Shown: in pieces, positions 11,443 through 20,724 of the stretch
Position numbering within the stretch: the first letter of the stretch is position 1
Layout: the number at the start of each line of letters is the position of its first letter
Source of the DNA: an uncultured Bacteroidales bacterium
Lineage (GTDB): Bacteria > Bacteroidota > Bacteroidia > Bacteroidales > UBA932
DNA length: 64,000 nt
Reading direction: 5' to 3'
NCBI GenBank assembly: GCA_949296645.1
Contig: CASFPH010000004.1
Location: forward strand, 1 to 64,000
The notes under the pieces: generated by a model
Seen by the model: the letters and a program-made list of their open reading frames with translations, nothing else
Databases searched by the model: none
Told to the model about the DNA's origin: nothing
Translations under genes and position numbers: made by a program

Positions 11443-11820
11443 TTATTTAACTTCAACCTCTGCGCCCGCTTCTTCAAGTTGTGCTTTTAACTGCTCAGCT
11501 TCAGCTTTGGAAATCTTTTCCTTGATAGCTTTAGGAGCACCGTCAACTAGTTCTTTTGCTTCTTTAAGCCCAAGTCCGGTAATTTCTTTAACAACCTTTA
11601 CAATCTGAAGTTTTGCCTGTCCTGGTGATTTCAGGATTACGTCAAATTCAGTCTGTTCAGCGGCAGCAGCACCGGCAGCGCCTGCAGCAGGAGCTGCAAC
11701 AACAGCAGCGGCAGCAGCTGGTTCGATTCCGTACTCGTCTTTAAGTATTTGTGCTAACTCTTGAACATCTTTCACTGTAAGGTTAACAAGTTCTTCCGCA
11801 AATTTTTTGATATCTGCCAT
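11443..11820 (-). CDS. rplL: 50S ribosomal protein L7/L12
   Basis: Stalk protein that recruits translation GTPases to the ribosome. Its 125 residues show the three parts of the family: an N-terminal dimerisation domain, an Ala-rich hinge ([20 protein letters not shown], about 35-55) and the C-terminal domain with FDVILKS and [16 protein letters not shown]. It sits downstream of rplJ and upstream of rpoB, the usual order. Confidence 0.97.
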   Translation of the reverse strand: MADIKKFAEELVNLTVKDVQELAQILKDEYGIEPAAAAAVVAAPAAGAAGAAAAEQTEFDVILKSPGQAKLQIVKVVKEITGLGLKEAKELVDGAPKAIKEKISKAEAEQLKAQLEEAGAEVEVK

Positions 11821-11858
11821 GGTTATAAATTTTTAATAGTTTTGAATTTCGTTAATAA

Positions 11859-12383
11859 TTACTCTTTTTCTGATAAGGTTTTTACGATGCCTGCAAGTTT
11901 TCCGCCAGCTGATGACTGAAGGGCAGAAATAACGTTTTTCGCAGGAGACTGAAGCAGTGCGACAATGTCTGCAATGAGTTCTTGTTTAGATTTGATATTG
12001 ACAAGAGTTTCAAGCTGATCTGCTCCTACATAAGTGCAGTCCTGAACTATTGCACCTTTGAGAACAGGTTTTCCATTGTCTTTAGCAAATTCCTTTATCA
12101 GTTTTGCCGGAGCATTTGGAGTGGAAGTCAACATTATTGCTGTAGGACCCTCCAATGCAGGAATTAGTGATGCAGCATCGCTGTAGTTTCTAGATTCGAG
12201 AGCCTTACGGAGCAAAGTGTTCTTTACTACGATAAGTTTGATCTCTTTTTCGAAACATTGTCTACGGAACTGAGCCGTTTTATCGGCATTTAGTCCTGAT
12301 ATGTCTGCAATGTAGAAATCAGGAGTCTGTTCCAGTTGTGCTGCTATATTTTCAATAATTTGTACTTTTTCTTCTTTTCTCAT
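11859..12383 (-). CDS. rplJ: 50S ribosomal protein L10
   Basis: Base of the L7/L12 stalk; binds 23S rRNA and carries L12 dimers on its C-terminal helix. It has 174 residues and begins MRKEEKVQIIENIA, typical of the family, with KNTLLRKAL and PTAIMLTS in the body. It lies between rplA (16-base gap) and rplL. In many bacteria L10 represses its own operon through a leader, but the short gap from rplA leaves little room for a separate leader here. Confidence 0.95.
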   Translation of the reverse strand: MRKEEKVQIIENIAAQLEQTPDFYIADISGLNADKTAQFRRQCFEKEIKLIVVKNTLLRKALESRNYSDAASLIPALEGPTAIMLTSTPNAPAKLIKEFAKDNGKPVLKGAIVQDCTYVGADQLETLVNIKSKQELIADIVALLQSPAKNVISALQSSAGGKLAGIVKTLSEKE

Positions 12384-12399
12384 ATTACGAATTATTTAA

Positions 12400-13101
12400 T
12401 TATTCAGCAGCATTCAATGCTTTGCTATCTATGTTAATACCCGGGCTCATTGTTGACGAAATGGAGATACTCTTGATGTAGGTACCTTTCAGGGTCTGAG
12501 GTTTCAGTCTTACAACCGTATTGATGAATTCGATTGCGTTTTCATACAGTTTCTGTGAGTCGAATGAAACCTTTCCGATACTTGTATGTATGATACCCTG
12601 CTTGTCAACCTTGAAGTCAATTTTTCCGGCTTTGACTTCTTTGACGGCCTTTCCGATTTCCATTGTTACAGTTCCGGTCTTAGGGTTCGGCATAAGTCCT
12701 CTTGGTCCGAGGATACGGCCTACAGCACCAATCTTGGCCATTACTGACGGCGTACAGATAATGACATCAACGTCTGTCCATCCGCCTTTGATTTTCTCAA
12801 TGTATTCGTCAAGTCCTACGAAATCTGCACCTGCTTCTTTTGCTTCGTTTTCCTTATCCGGAGTGCAGAGGACCAGAACGCGGGTTTGTTTACCTGTACC
12901 ATGCGGAAGTGTCACAACGCCGCGCACCATCTGGTTCGCTTTACGAGGATCTACGCCGAGTCTCATTGCAATATCAACGGATGCATCAAACTTGGTAAAG
13001 GTTATTTCTTTAACCAGTGCACAAGCTTCTGCCAGTTTGTACTGCTTGTCAGCTTCAACCTTCGCAACTGCTACCTTTTGATTTTTTGTCAGTTTACTCA
13101 T
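12400..13101 (-). CDS. rplA: 50S ribosomal protein L1
   Basis: L1 stalk protein of the large subunit; binds 23S rRNA near the E site and in many bacteria also represses the rplKA mRNA. The 233-residue length is normal. Recognisable segments are [40 protein letters not shown] and the C-terminal [19 protein letters not shown]. It follows rplK by 15 bases. Confidence 0.96.
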   Translation of the reverse strand: MSKLTKNQKVAVAKVEADKQYKLAEACALVKEITFTKFDASVDIAMRLGVDPRKANQMVRGVVTLPHGTGKQTRVLVLCTPDKENEAKEAGADFVGLDEYIEKIKGGWTDVDVIICTPSVMAKIGAVGRILGPRGLMPNPKTGTVTMEIGKAVKEVKAGKIDFKVDKQGIIHTSIGKVSFDSQKLYENAIEFINTVVRLKPQTLKGTYIKSISISSTMSPGINIDSKALNAAE

Positions 13102-13116
13102 TTGCGTGTGATTTTA

Positions 13117-13563
13117 TTAGTTTACGTCTGCAGGAAACTCTCCCTCAACTGATATACCCATGCTTCTTGCTGTACCGGCAACCATACTCATGGCAGATTT
13201 CAGAGTGAATGCATTCATGTCAGGCATTTTGTCCTGAGCGATTGCCCTGATCTGCTCCCAAGTAACCGAAGCAACTTTTTTGCGGTTCGGCTCTGCCGAT
13301 CCTGATTGGATTTTGGCAGCTTCTTTCAACTGTACTGCTACAGGCGGCTGCTTTACTACAAAAGTGAAAGACTTGTCGCTGTAAACAGTAATGATTACAG
13401 GAAGTACTTTTCCTGCCTTGTCTTGTGTGCGAGCATTAAACTGCTTGCAGAAATCCATTATGTTGACACCTTTTGAACCAAGTGCCGGTCCTACAGGAGG
13501 AGAAGGATTGGCAGCTCCACCCTTGATCTGCAATTTGATAAATGCAGCGATTTCTTTAGCCAT
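13117..13563 (-). CDS. rplK: 50S ribosomal protein L11
   Basis: Ribosomal protein of the GTPase-associated centre; binds the thiostrepton-loop rRNA. It has 148 residues. The N-terminal motif [20 protein letters not shown] and the C-terminal [12 protein letters not shown] are diagnostic. It starts 13 bases after nusG in the conserved secE-nusG-rplK-rplA order. Confidence 0.97.
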   Translation of the reverse strand: MAKEIAAFIKLQIKGGAANPSPPVGPALGSKGVNIMDFCKQFNARTQDKAGKVLPVIITVYSDKSFTFVVKQPPVAVQLKEAAKIQSGSAEPNRKKVASVTWEQIRAIAQDKMPDMNAFTLKSAMSMVAGTARSMGISVEGEFPADVN

Positions 13564-13576
13564 AATGTTTGTTGAT

Positions 13577-14125
13577 TTATTCTTTTACTACTTGAACAAA
13601 ATTCAGTTCCAGAAGAGTCTTTCTTCCGAAAATCTTTACCATGACCTTGAGTTTCTTCTTGTCTTCGGAGATTTCCTCGATAGTGCCGTCGAAACCGCTG
13701 AAAGGTCCGTCTGTAACCTTTACAGCCTCTCCGACAACGAAAGGCGTTATGCTTTCCTCTTCCATGTCCATCAGGTCATCCACTTTGCCGAGAATACGGT
13801 TTACTTCGGATTCCCTCAGCGGAACGGGTTCCTTGTCCTTACCTTCAGTAAGAAAGCCGGAAACATGCGGCAGATTCCTTATTATGTGCTGGATTTCTCC
13901 AGTCAGGGCCGCTTCAATGAGAATATAGCCCGGATAAAAAATTCTCTCCGTGCTGATTCTTTTTCCGTTTCTTAGCTGGTAGACTTTCTCCGTCGGAATA
14001 AGCACCTGAGAAACATAGTCGCCTAAACCAAGATTCTTGATTTCATGCTCTATATACTCTTTGGCTTTTTTTTCTTTTCCGCCTACTGCACGGATAACGT
14101 ACCACTTCTTTGGAATTTCGCTCAT
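13577..14125 (-). CDS. nusG: Transcription termination/antitermination factor NusG
   Basis: Binds RNA polymerase through its NGN domain and Rho or ribosomal protein S10 through its KOW domain. It has 182 residues. The NGN part contains [20 protein letters not shown] and [11 protein letters not shown]. The KOW motif is [22 protein letters not shown] near residues 122-143. It lies between secE (4-base gap) and rplK. Confidence 0.96.
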   Translation of the reverse strand: MSEIPKKWYVIRAVGGKEKKAKEYIEHEIKNLGLGDYVSQVLIPTEKVYQLRNGKRISTERIFYPGYILIEAALTGEIQHIIRNLPHVSGFLTEGKDKEPVPLRESEVNRILGKVDDLMDMEEESITPFVVGEAVKVTDGPFSGFDGTIEEISEDKKKLKVMVKIFGRKTLLELNFVQVVKE

Positions 14126-14129
14126 AAGA

Positions 14130-14324
14130 CTAATACAAAATATTATAAATGAATGTCATAATATTTTGGAATCCCAGATCCATCACAAACACAACCAGTG
14201 CAATAATGACTGATGCTACCATAACAACGATGGCAGAACTCTGCAGCTGTGCCCATGTAGGCCAGCTAACCTTGTGTTTTAATTCAGTGTACGACTCTTT
14301 TACGTAAGAACCTATTTTGCTCAT
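14130..14324 (-). CDS. secE: Preprotein translocase subunit SecE
   Basis: Small essential SecYEG subunit of 64 residues with a single membrane helix (about residues 29-52), the short form found outside Enterobacteria. The amphipathic segment contains SYTELKHKVSWPTWAQLQ, the conserved VxWPxxxE/Q region. It is immediately followed by nusG. Confidence 0.93.
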   Translation of the reverse strand: MSKIGSYVKESYTELKHKVSWPTWAQLQSSAIVVMVASVIIALVVFVMDLGFQNIMTFIYNILY

Positions 14325-14408
14325 CTCTTTTTAATTAAGACCCGGATGTTGGAAGCTTATATCCGAGCCGATTAAAATATATCCTCAAGTCGTAACCCTT
14401 GAAGATAT

Positions 14409-14482
14409 TGGCAGGGGCAGAGCGATTCGAACGCCCATCAACGGTTTTGGAGACCGCTATTCTACCCTTGAACTATGCCCCT
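14409..14482 (-). tRNA. trnW: tRNA-Trp (CCA)
   Basis: 74-base cloverleaf with acceptor stem AGGGGCA/TGCCCCT, anticodon loop CTCCAAA giving anticodon CCA, and T arm GGGCG-TTCGAAT-CGCTC. This is the only tRNA of the group whose 3' CCA is encoded (14409-14411). It lies between tuf and secE, as in many bacteria. Confidence 0.96.
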
Positions 14483-14533
14483 ATAAATGGGGGAGCTGTT
14501 CGACTCCCCCATGTTGTTGATATGATTCTGTTA

Positions 14534-15721
14534 TCACTCAATAATTTCAGTAACCTGACCTGCACCCACTGTACGTCCGCCTTCACGGATTGCGAAACGC
14601 AGACCCTGGTTAATAGCAACTGGGTAGATAAGTTCTACGGTTATAGTTACGTTATCACCAGGCATTACCATTTCAGTTCCTTCAGGAAGTATGATTTCTC
14701 CTGTTACGTCAAGTGTACGGATAAAGAACTGAGGACGGTATTTGTTGTGGAATGGAGTGTGACGACCACCTTCTTCTTTCTTAAGAACGTAAATCTCAGC
14801 TTTGAATTTCTTATGAGGAGTGATAGTACCAGGTTTAGCTATAACCTGTCCTCTCTTGATTTCTTTCTTGTCGATACCACGGAGGAGAAGACCTACGTTG
14901 TCACCAGCTTCACCTTCATCAAGAAGTTTGCGGAACATTTCAACTCCTGTAACGGTAGTTTTCTTAGGTTCTTCGCCAAGACCGATGATCTGAACTTCTT
15001 CACCAACCTTGATAACACCGGTTTCAATACGGCCAGTAGCAACAGTACCACGACCTGTGATTGAGAACACGTCTTCAACCGGCATAAGGAATGGTTTTTC
15101 GTTGTCTCTTGGAGGAATTGGAATGTAGGTGTCTACTGCATCCATGAGTTCCATGATCTTAGCTTCCCACTGAGGGTCACCATTGAGGGCACCAAGAGCT
15201 GAACCGCGGATAATAGGAGTGTTGTCACCATCGAAGTTATAGAAGTTGAGGAGTTCACGAACTTCCATTTCAACGAGGTCTATCATCTCAGGGTCATCAA
15301 CGATATCAACTTTGTTAAGGAATACTACAATTCTAGGTACGTTTACCTGACGTGCAAGCAGAATGTGCTCACGGGTCTGAGGCATAGGACCGTCTGTAGC
15401 CGCAACAACGAGGATAGCACCATCCATCTGAGCAGCACCGGTAACCATGTTCTTCACATAGTCGGCGTGGCCCGGACAGTCAACGTGTGCATAGTGACGG
15501 GTAGCTGTCTGGTATTCAACGTGTGAGGTGTTAATAGTAATACCACGTTCTTTTTCTTCCGGAGCATTGTCGATAGAGTCAAAAGAACGAAGTTCTGAAA
15601 GACCAGCTTTTGCAAGCACTGTTGTAATGGCAGCAGTAAGAGTAGTCTTACCATGGTCAACGTGTCCGATAGTACCGATGTTTACATGCGGTTTATCCCT
15701 TTTAAAAGTTTCTTTTGCCAT
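14534..15721 (-). CDS. tuf: Elongation factor Tu
   Basis: GTPase that delivers aminoacyl-tRNA to the ribosome. The 395-residue length is normal. G motifs are GHVDHGKTT (about 20-28), DCPGHADY and NKVD. Domain 2 carries [15 protein letters not shown] and the C terminus reads [13 protein letters not shown]. It sits between a four-tRNA group and tRNA-Trp in the tRNA-tuf-secE-nusG operon. Confidence 0.98.
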   Translation of the reverse strand: MAKETFKRDKPHVNIGTIGHVDHGKTTLTAAITTVLAKAGLSELRSFDSIDNAPEEKERGITINTSHVEYQTATRHYAHVDCPGHADYVKNMVTGAAQMDGAILVVAATDGPMPQTREHILLARQVNVPRIVVFLNKVDIVDDPEMIDLVEMEVRELLNFYNFDGDNTPIIRGSALGALNGDPQWEAKIMELMDAVDTYIPIPPRDNEKPFLMPVEDVFSITGRGTVATGRIETGVIKVGEEVQIIGLGEEPKKTTVTGVEMFRKLLDEGEAGDNVGLLLRGIDKKEIKRGQVIAKPGTITPHKKFKAEIYVLKKEEGGRHTPFHNKYRPQFFIRTLDVTGEIILPEGTEMVMPGDNVTITVELIYPVAINQGLRFAIREGGRTVGAGQVTEIIE

Positions 15722-15761
15722 AATAAAAAAATTAATTAATGATTATTTTACACACTTTTAG

Positions 15762-15833
15762 AGCCGGTGACGGGAATTGAACCCGTGGCCTCTTCCTTAC
15801 CAAGGAAGCGCTCTACCCCTGAGCTACACTGGC
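15762..15833 (-). tRNA. trnT: tRNA-Thr (GGT)
   Basis: 72-base cloverleaf with anticodon stem CTTCC/GGAAG around TTGGTAA, anticodon GGT. CCA is not encoded. The acceptor stem GCCAGTG/CACCGGC contains one A-C mismatch at pair 4-69, unlike the perfectly paired tRNA-Thr (TGT) nearby. It is the last of the four tRNAs before tuf. Confidence 0.94.
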
Positions 15834-15847
15834 TTATTAAAGCTAAG

Positions 15848-15920
15848 AGCGGAAGACGAGGTTCGAACCCGCGACCCTCAGCTTGGAAGGCTGATGCTCT
15901 ACCGACTGAGCTACTTCCGC
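15848..15920 (-). tRNA. trnG: tRNA-Gly (TCC)
   Basis: 73-base cloverleaf with acceptor stem GCGGAAG/CTTCCGC, anticodon stem TCAGC/GCTGA around CTTCCAA, anticodon TCC. CCA is not encoded. It lies 14 bases from the next tRNA. Confidence 0.95.
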
Positions 15921-15933
15921 AAAATAAAAAATG

Positions 15934-16016
15934 TGGGGAGAGCAGGATTCGAACCTACGAAGGCGTAAGCCAGCAGATTTACAGTCTGCCCCAGTTGGCC
16001 ACTTTGGTATCTCCCC
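15934..16016 (-). tRNA. trnY: tRNA-Tyr (GTA)
   Basis: 83-base class II tRNA with acceptor stem GGGGAGA/TCTCCCC, anticodon stem GCAGA/TCTGC around CTGTAAA (anticodon GTA), and the long variable arm expected for tyrosine. CCA is not encoded. Confidence 0.95.
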
Positions 16017-16043
16017 ATATTTTTCAATATTTCAAATAAACTG

Positions 16044-16117
16044 AGCCGATGGAGGGATTCGAACCCCCGACCAGCTGATTACAAATCAGCTGCTCTGGCC
16101 AACTGAGCTACATCGGC
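16044..16117 (-). tRNA. trnT: tRNA-Thr (TGT)
   Basis: 74-base cloverleaf with acceptor stem GCCGATG/CATCGGC and anticodon stem GCTGA/TCAGC around TTTGTAA, anticodon TGT. CCA is not encoded. It is the first gene after the promoter at 16154-16184. Confidence 0.96.
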
Positions 16118-16153
16118 ATTTTTTAACTGCTCTGTCCCTTTCGTTTGGGATTG

Positions 16154-16184
16154 CAAAGGTAGATATTTATTTTAAAAATGCAAA
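16154..16184 (-). promoter_or_regulatory. Bacteroidota consensus promoter for the tRNA-tuf-rpl-rpo unit
   Basis: On the minus strand a -33 box TTTG (16181-16184) is followed, after exactly 19 bases, by a -7 box TACCTTTG (16154-16161). This fits the TTTG / TAnnTTTG consensus of the phylum. Transcription should start near 16147, about 30 bases before tRNA-Thr (TGT). It is the best promoter match in the window. Confidence 0.85.
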
Positions 16185-16225
16185 CTTTTTTTAGAAAAAT
16201 ATGAATTATTTTTCACCTCTCCGGC

Positions 16226-17455
16226 TTATCCGAGCCATATCGAGCTCCCAATGTTGTATGCGGCAAATGACAGTATCCAGGCAACGCTAAGTGTCATTAT
16301 TATGGATGCAATCATCCATTTGCAGCTGCCGCTTTCCTTTCTTATCGTAAATGCAGTCCCGACGCAAGGCATGTACAGCAGTGCGAATATCATGAATGAA
16401 AGAGCGTTGGCTTTGTTGAACGTCTTTTCCCCGCTTTGAGGTCCGCTTTTGTGGACATCCTGTGCAATTCTTGCCGCAAGCGATGTCTCTTCACCGTCCT
16501 CGCTCTGGTAGACGACTCCGAGCGTACTGACGATGAATTCTTTTGCGGTTATGCCAGTTATGAGGCTTACGCTCATCTTCCAGTCGAATCCGAGCGGTTC
16601 CATTGCGGGCTCAACAAACTTTCCGAAGCTTTCCAGGTAGGAATCTTCATGGACAGGGCCTTTCTGTCTTGGATAGTTGTCAAGATACCATACTATGATA
16701 ACTGCGAGAAGCACGACTGTTCCGATTTTCTTCATATATTGCCATGCGGCGTCGAACATGGCCGTGAATGCCCTTTTCAATGAGGGTTTCTTGTAGGCCG
16801 GAGGTTCGGAATGTATGTCATCGTTGCTTTTGTTGAACAGGGTCTTTTTCATGAGCAGAGCCATCAGTACGGCAATTGCTATTGCCCCGAAATATAGAAG
16901 CATCATTGCCGCCGTTTTGTTTTCAGGGAAGAATATCCCTATCATCAGTATGAATGTCGGTATTCTTGCGCTGCATGGTATGTATGGGATCATCATGATA
17001 GTGAGCAGCCTGTCGGTCCTGTTTCTGATACTTCTCGTTGCCATTATGGCAGGTACGTTGCATCCGAATCCCATAAGCAGTGGTACGAAGGAACTGCCGT
17101 GCAGCCCTATTCTGTGCATGTATTTGTCCATAAGCAGCGCTGCCCTGGGAAGGTAGCCGGTTTCGGTCATAAGTGATATGAAGAAAAACAATATCAGGAT
17201 ATTGGGAATGAATGCCAGTACGGAACCTATACCCATGATCACTCCGTTCTGCAGAAGGTCGCTTAGCCAGTTTTCCTTCATTACGGCATCCGTAGCTTCT
17301 ATCGCTTTACCCATCAGGCTTTCAATCCAGCCCTGCGGATAGGAGCCGATGTGGAATGTACAGAAAAAGACAAACCACATTACCAGAATGAATATTATTA
17401 ACCCGTAGACCGGGTGCATCGTAAGTCTGTCAAGTTTTTTCAGATCAATAGTCAT
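16226..17455 (-). CDS. FeoB-type ferrous iron transporter membrane domain, without GTPase domain
   Basis: 409-residue inner-membrane protein matching only the C-terminal permease part of FeoB, which in full-length FeoB (about 700-830 residues) follows a GTPase and spacer domain. The three Gate-region cysteines of FeoB are kept: GFGCNVPA (Cys132), YIPCSARIP (Cys161) and YMPCVGT (Cys364). The protein starts MTIDLKKLDRLTMHPVYGL, like the first residues of the membrane part. Its ATG overlaps the dxs stop codon (ATGA), so no G domain precedes it in any frame and this is not a recent frameshift. A separate GTPase encoded elsewhere, or a function other than Fe(II) import, is possible. Confidence 0.82.
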   Translation of the reverse strand: MTIDLKKLDRLTMHPVYGLIIFILVMWFVFFCTFHIGSYPQGWIESLMGKAIEATDAVMKENWLSDLLQNGVIMGIGSVLAFIPNILILFFFISLMTETGYLPRAALLMDKYMHRIGLHGSSFVPLLMGFGCNVPAIMATRSIRNRTDRLLTIMMIPYIPCSARIPTFILMIGIFFPENKTAAMMLLYFGAIAIAVLMALLMKKTLFNKSNDDIHSEPPAYKKPSLKRAFTAMFDAAWQYMKKIGTVVLLAVIIVWYLDNYPRQKGPVHEDSYLESFGKFVEPAMEPLGFDWKMSVSLITGITAKEFIVSTLGVVYQSEDGEETSLAARIAQDVHKSGPQSGEKTFNKANALSFMIFALLYMPCVGTAFTIRKESGSCKWMIASIIMTLSVAWILSFAAYNIGSSIWLG

Positions 17456-19332
17456 ATCTTCCTGCTTATTGATTCAAGTATTGTACGTTTGATGAATTCG
17501 GTGTCGGTTCCACATTCCCTGCTCAGTTCAGCGATCGTACCCTGTTCGATGAACCTGTCCGGCAGACCTACAGGTATGACTTTGGCTTTGATTCCCCTTG
17601 CCGACATGAATTCGCTTACTTCTCCGAACAGACCTCCCTTTATCATGCCGTCTTCCACAGTGATTATGGTGCCGAATTTTTCTGCAACTTCCTCCAGTAT
17701 GCCTGTATCGACAGGTTTCAGGAATCTCATGTTGTAATGTGAACATAAGTCGTTCATGCCTGTTTCATCATGAATTTCCTTTATCGCGCAGGCAACCCTG
17801 TTTCCGTAGGGGCCTATTGACAGTACTGCAACTCTTTTCCCTTCCGAAATCTTTATCCCCTTTCCATATTCTATTTCTTCGAAGTCTGCGTTTTTCCAGT
17901 CAAGTCCTTCGCCTTCTCCCCTTGGGTATCTTATTATCGTAGTCATGTTCTTGTCAAGGGTCGCGGAATACAGCATGTTTTTCAATTCGGTCTCGTTCAT
18001 GGGTGACGCTATTGCTATGTTCGGCACCGACCTGAATTGGCTCATGTCGAAGACACCGTGATGGGTAGCTCCGTCTTCTCCGACAAGACCTGCCCTGTCA
18101 AGGCAGAAAATCACTTTGAGATTTTGCAGGGCCACATCGTGTATTACACTGTCATATGCCCTTTGCATGAAGCTGGAGTAGATGTTGCATACGGGAAGCA
18201 TACCGGCGGCTGCCAGTCCTGCGGAAAATGTCACGGCATGCTGTTCAGCTATACCGACGTCAAATACCCTTTCAGGCATTTCCTTCATCATTATATTCAT
18301 GGAACATCCTGAAGGCATAGCAGGGGTTATTCCTACTATGCGTTTATCGGTTTTTGCAAGTTCCAGTAGCGTTTGTCCGAATACTTCCTGATATTTGGAT
18401 CTGGATGAAGCTCCCTTAATCCTTTTGCCGCTGTCTTTGTCGAAAGCGCCGGGAGCATGCCATTCGACCTGGTTTTCTTCTGCCGGTCTGTAGCCTTTTC
18501 CCTTTGTCGTTATTGTATGCAGCAGTTTCGGACCTTTTATGTCCCGCAGTTTTCCAAGGGTGTTGATAAGCTGGTTTATGTCGTGCCCGTCAATCGGTCC
18601 GAAATATCTGAACCCGAGGGCTTCGAACAGAGTGCCTTTCTTGAGTATGGCTATTTTTGTGGACAACGTTATTTTTCTTATGGCTTTTCTCAATTTTCCT
18701 GCTCCGAGGAAATGCCATATGTCATTTTTCAGTTTATTATATGCTCTGGATGTAGATATCCTGAGAAGATAATTGTGCAGGGCTCCTACATTTTTGTCGA
18801 TGGAAATACCGTTGTCATTGAGGATTACCAGAATGTCGTTCTTCGATGCTCCGGCGTTGTTCAATCCTTCAAAGGCCATTCCTCCCGTCATGGCTCCGTC
18901 TCCGATTATGGCTACTATCTTGTTGTCGGTTCCTTTCAGCCTGCAGGCTTCGGCCATTCCAAGTGCAGCTGATATGGATGTGGACGAATGTCCGGTGCCG
19001 AAGGCATCGTATCTGCTTTCCGAGATTTTAGGGAAACCGCTTATTCCCTTGTATTTCCTGTTATTCAGAAAAGCTTCCCTTCTGCCGGTCAGTATTTTGT
19101 GTGCGTATGCCTGATGTCCGACGTCCCATATCAGTTTGTCTTCCGGTGTATTGTATATGTAGTGCAGAGCAACTGTAAGTTCCACCGTACCCAGACTGGC
19201 TCCGAAGTGTCCGGGATTTTTCGAGCAGCAGTTTATGATATATTCTCTGATTTCACTGCAAAGTTTCTTTAGTTCGTCTGGTTTTAGTTTTTTTAAGTCT
19301 TCCGGAGAATTTATGTGGTTTAAAAGATCCAT
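17452..19332 (-). CDS. dxs: 1-deoxy-D-xylulose-5-phosphate synthase
   Basis: TPP enzyme that condenses pyruvate and glyceraldehyde 3-phosphate, the first step of the MEP isoprenoid pathway. It has 626 residues. Visible are the HxGAS-type start (NPGHFGASLGTVELTVALHY), the TPP-binding GDGAMTGGMAFEGLNNAG (about 142-159) and the transketolase-like pyrimidine domain with DRAGLVGEDGATHHGVFD. It lies in a tight unit purA - MFS gene - dxs - feoB-like gene, 6 bases after the MFS gene and overlapping the feoB-like gene by 4 bases. Confidence 0.96.
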   Translation of the reverse strand: MDLLNHINSPEDLKKLKPDELKKLCSEIREYIINCCSKNPGHFGASLGTVELTVALHYIYNTPEDKLIWDVGHQAYAHKILTGRREAFLNNRKYKGISGFPKISESRYDAFGTGHSSTSISAALGMAEACRLKGTDNKIVAIIGDGAMTGGMAFEGLNNAGASKNDILVILNDNGISIDKNVGALHNYLLRISTSRAYNKLKNDIWHFLGAGKLRKAIRKITLSTKIAILKKGTLFEALGFRYFGPIDGHDINQLINTLGKLRDIKGPKLLHTITTKGKGYRPAEENQVEWHAPGAFDKDSGKRIKGASSRSKYQEVFGQTLLELAKTDKRIVGITPAMPSGCSMNIMMKEMPERVFDVGIAEQHAVTFSAGLAAAGMLPVCNIYSSFMQRAYDSVIHDVALQNLKVIFCLDRAGLVGEDGATHHGVFDMSQFRSVPNIAIASPMNETELKNMLYSATLDKNMTTIIRYPRGEGEGLDWKNADFEEIEYGKGIKISEGKRVAVLSIGPYGNRVACAIKEIHDETGMNDLCSHYNMRFLKPVDTGILEEVAEKFGTIITVEDGMIKGGLFGEVSEFMSARGIKAKVIPVGLPDRFIEQGTIAELSRECGTDTEFIKRTILESISRKI

Positions 19333-19338
19333 TTTCAG

Positions 19339-20718
19339 TTATTTCGTATTTGGATTCTGCAGTCCGTATCCTTTTTTTCTGTCCAGTTTCTTAAGTGAAA
19401 GAGCTACGAGTATGGCCAGAGCACATATTGTTACGAATGCAAGCATCGGGAGAGTATAGTCATAGGAAGGGATAATGTGGCCTCCTATTTCTCTGGTCCC
19501 TGTTATGCAATATTTGTCAAGAAGATATCCGACAAGTACGGGCATTCCCCAAAGTCCTATGTTCTGGATAAAGTAGGTCAATGCCATGGTTGTTCCGAAT
19601 TGTTTTTCCGGCATTATCCTGGCCAGAGACGGCCACATGGCTGCCGGAACGAGTGCGTATCCTATACCAAGAAGTACCATCAGGATTACTGCGTAAAGCC
19701 AGTGCGTTACGAACGGTGCTGCAAAAAGTGTATGTACGATGGTTATAAGGCATGACCCGAATATCATGAGGTCTGCTCCGTGACCAATCTTGTCATATAT
19801 TCTTCCGAAAAGCGGAGACAGGATTATGCAGCCGAACGGTATCATTGCAGGTATTGTTCCGGCCCATGACTGATCCACACCGAACTTGTTGACCATCAGG
19901 TCTGTCGCAAATTTGGTGAATGGGGATACCGCCGCATAGAACAGCACGCACAATGTGGCTATGGCCCAGAATCCAGGATTGCGGATTATCGATCCGATAT
20001 CCTTTATGCTGAATGATTCTTCTTCATTGTCTCCGGTATTTTCCTTCAGTTCGTTGTCAAGTTTCCTGTCGTAAATGGAGTATATTATGAAGCACAGCGT
20101 ACCGATTACAAGCAGACATAAGCCTATCAGAACGGGAACGCTGACGTTGTCGGCCCTTGTTGCTATCATGGGGGCAAAAATGAGCGCAGCTCCCTTTCCG
20201 AGTCTTGCAAGGGATAGCTGGAGTCCCATGGCCATAGCCATATCCCGTTCCTTGAACCATTTTACAATGGCTTTTGAAACGGTTATACCGGCAACTTCCG
20301 CGCCTACTCCGAAAACTGCGAATCCGAATACCGCCCATACTACCTGCATCTTGTATGGGGTTCCCAGAAAGTTCATTTCGCTTTCCAGCAGGGCAGGAGT
20401 AGATACTGCCCAGTATTTGATTGAAATCCCGATTACCATCAGAACGGATGATACGATACCGCTGAATCTGATACCTTTCTTGTCCAGAATTATGCCCCCG
20501 AATATAAGCATGCCGAGAAATACATTGAAGAGGGAGTAGGAACTGCTGAACCATCCGTACTCAAGGCTGTTCCAGTGATTGTGCGTTTCCAGCATTGTCT
20601 TGAGCGGAGAGAATACATCAGCTGCCACGTATGCGGCAAACATGGTGAATGAGATGAGCAGCAGCATTACCCATCTTGCGGAGGTATCCCTCAGTGTAGT
20701 TGGCTTCCCGGTGTCCAT
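19339..20718 (-). CDS. MFS transporter, substrate unknown
   Basis: 459-residue inner-membrane carrier with about 12 hydrophobic helices and a charged central loop (residues about 215-240) between the two six-helix halves. The first half carries AADVFSPLKTML and a GIILDKKGIRFSG loop of the MFS motif A type, repeated in the second half as GRIYDKIGHGADL. It resembles the MFSD1 / nitrate-nitrite-porter-like MFS proteins common in Bacteroidota; MFSD1 relatives move dipeptides, but I cannot assign a substrate. It sits 6 bases from purA and 6 from dxs, so it is co-transcribed with them. Confidence 0.85.
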   Translation of the reverse strand: MDTGKPTTLRDTSARWVMLLLISFTMFAAYVAADVFSPLKTMLETHNHWNSLEYGWFSSSYSLFNVFLGMLIFGGIILDKKGIRFSGIVSSVLMVIGISIKYWAVSTPALLESEMNFLGTPYKMQVVWAVFGFAVFGVGAEVAGITVSKAIVKWFKERDMAMAMGLQLSLARLGKGAALIFAPMIATRADNVSVPVLIGLCLLVIGTLCFIIYSIYDRKLDNELKENTGDNEEESFSIKDIGSIIRNPGFWAIATLCVLFYAAVSPFTKFATDLMVNKFGVDQSWAGTIPAMIPFGCIILSPLFGRIYDKIGHGADLMIFGSCLITIVHTLFAAPFVTHWLYAVILMVLLGIGYALVPAAMWPSLARIMPEKQFGTTMALTYFIQNIGLWGMPVLVGYLLDKYCITGTREIGGHIIPSYDYTLPMLAFVTICALAILVALSLKKLDRKKGYGLQNPNTK

Positions 20719-20724
20719 CGGATT

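Noticed and set aside
17456-17746. A GTPase domain for the FeoB-like gene hidden in another frame upstream
   Set aside because: The upstream DNA codes for the Dxs C terminus, and no G1 or G3 motif is seen in the other frames.
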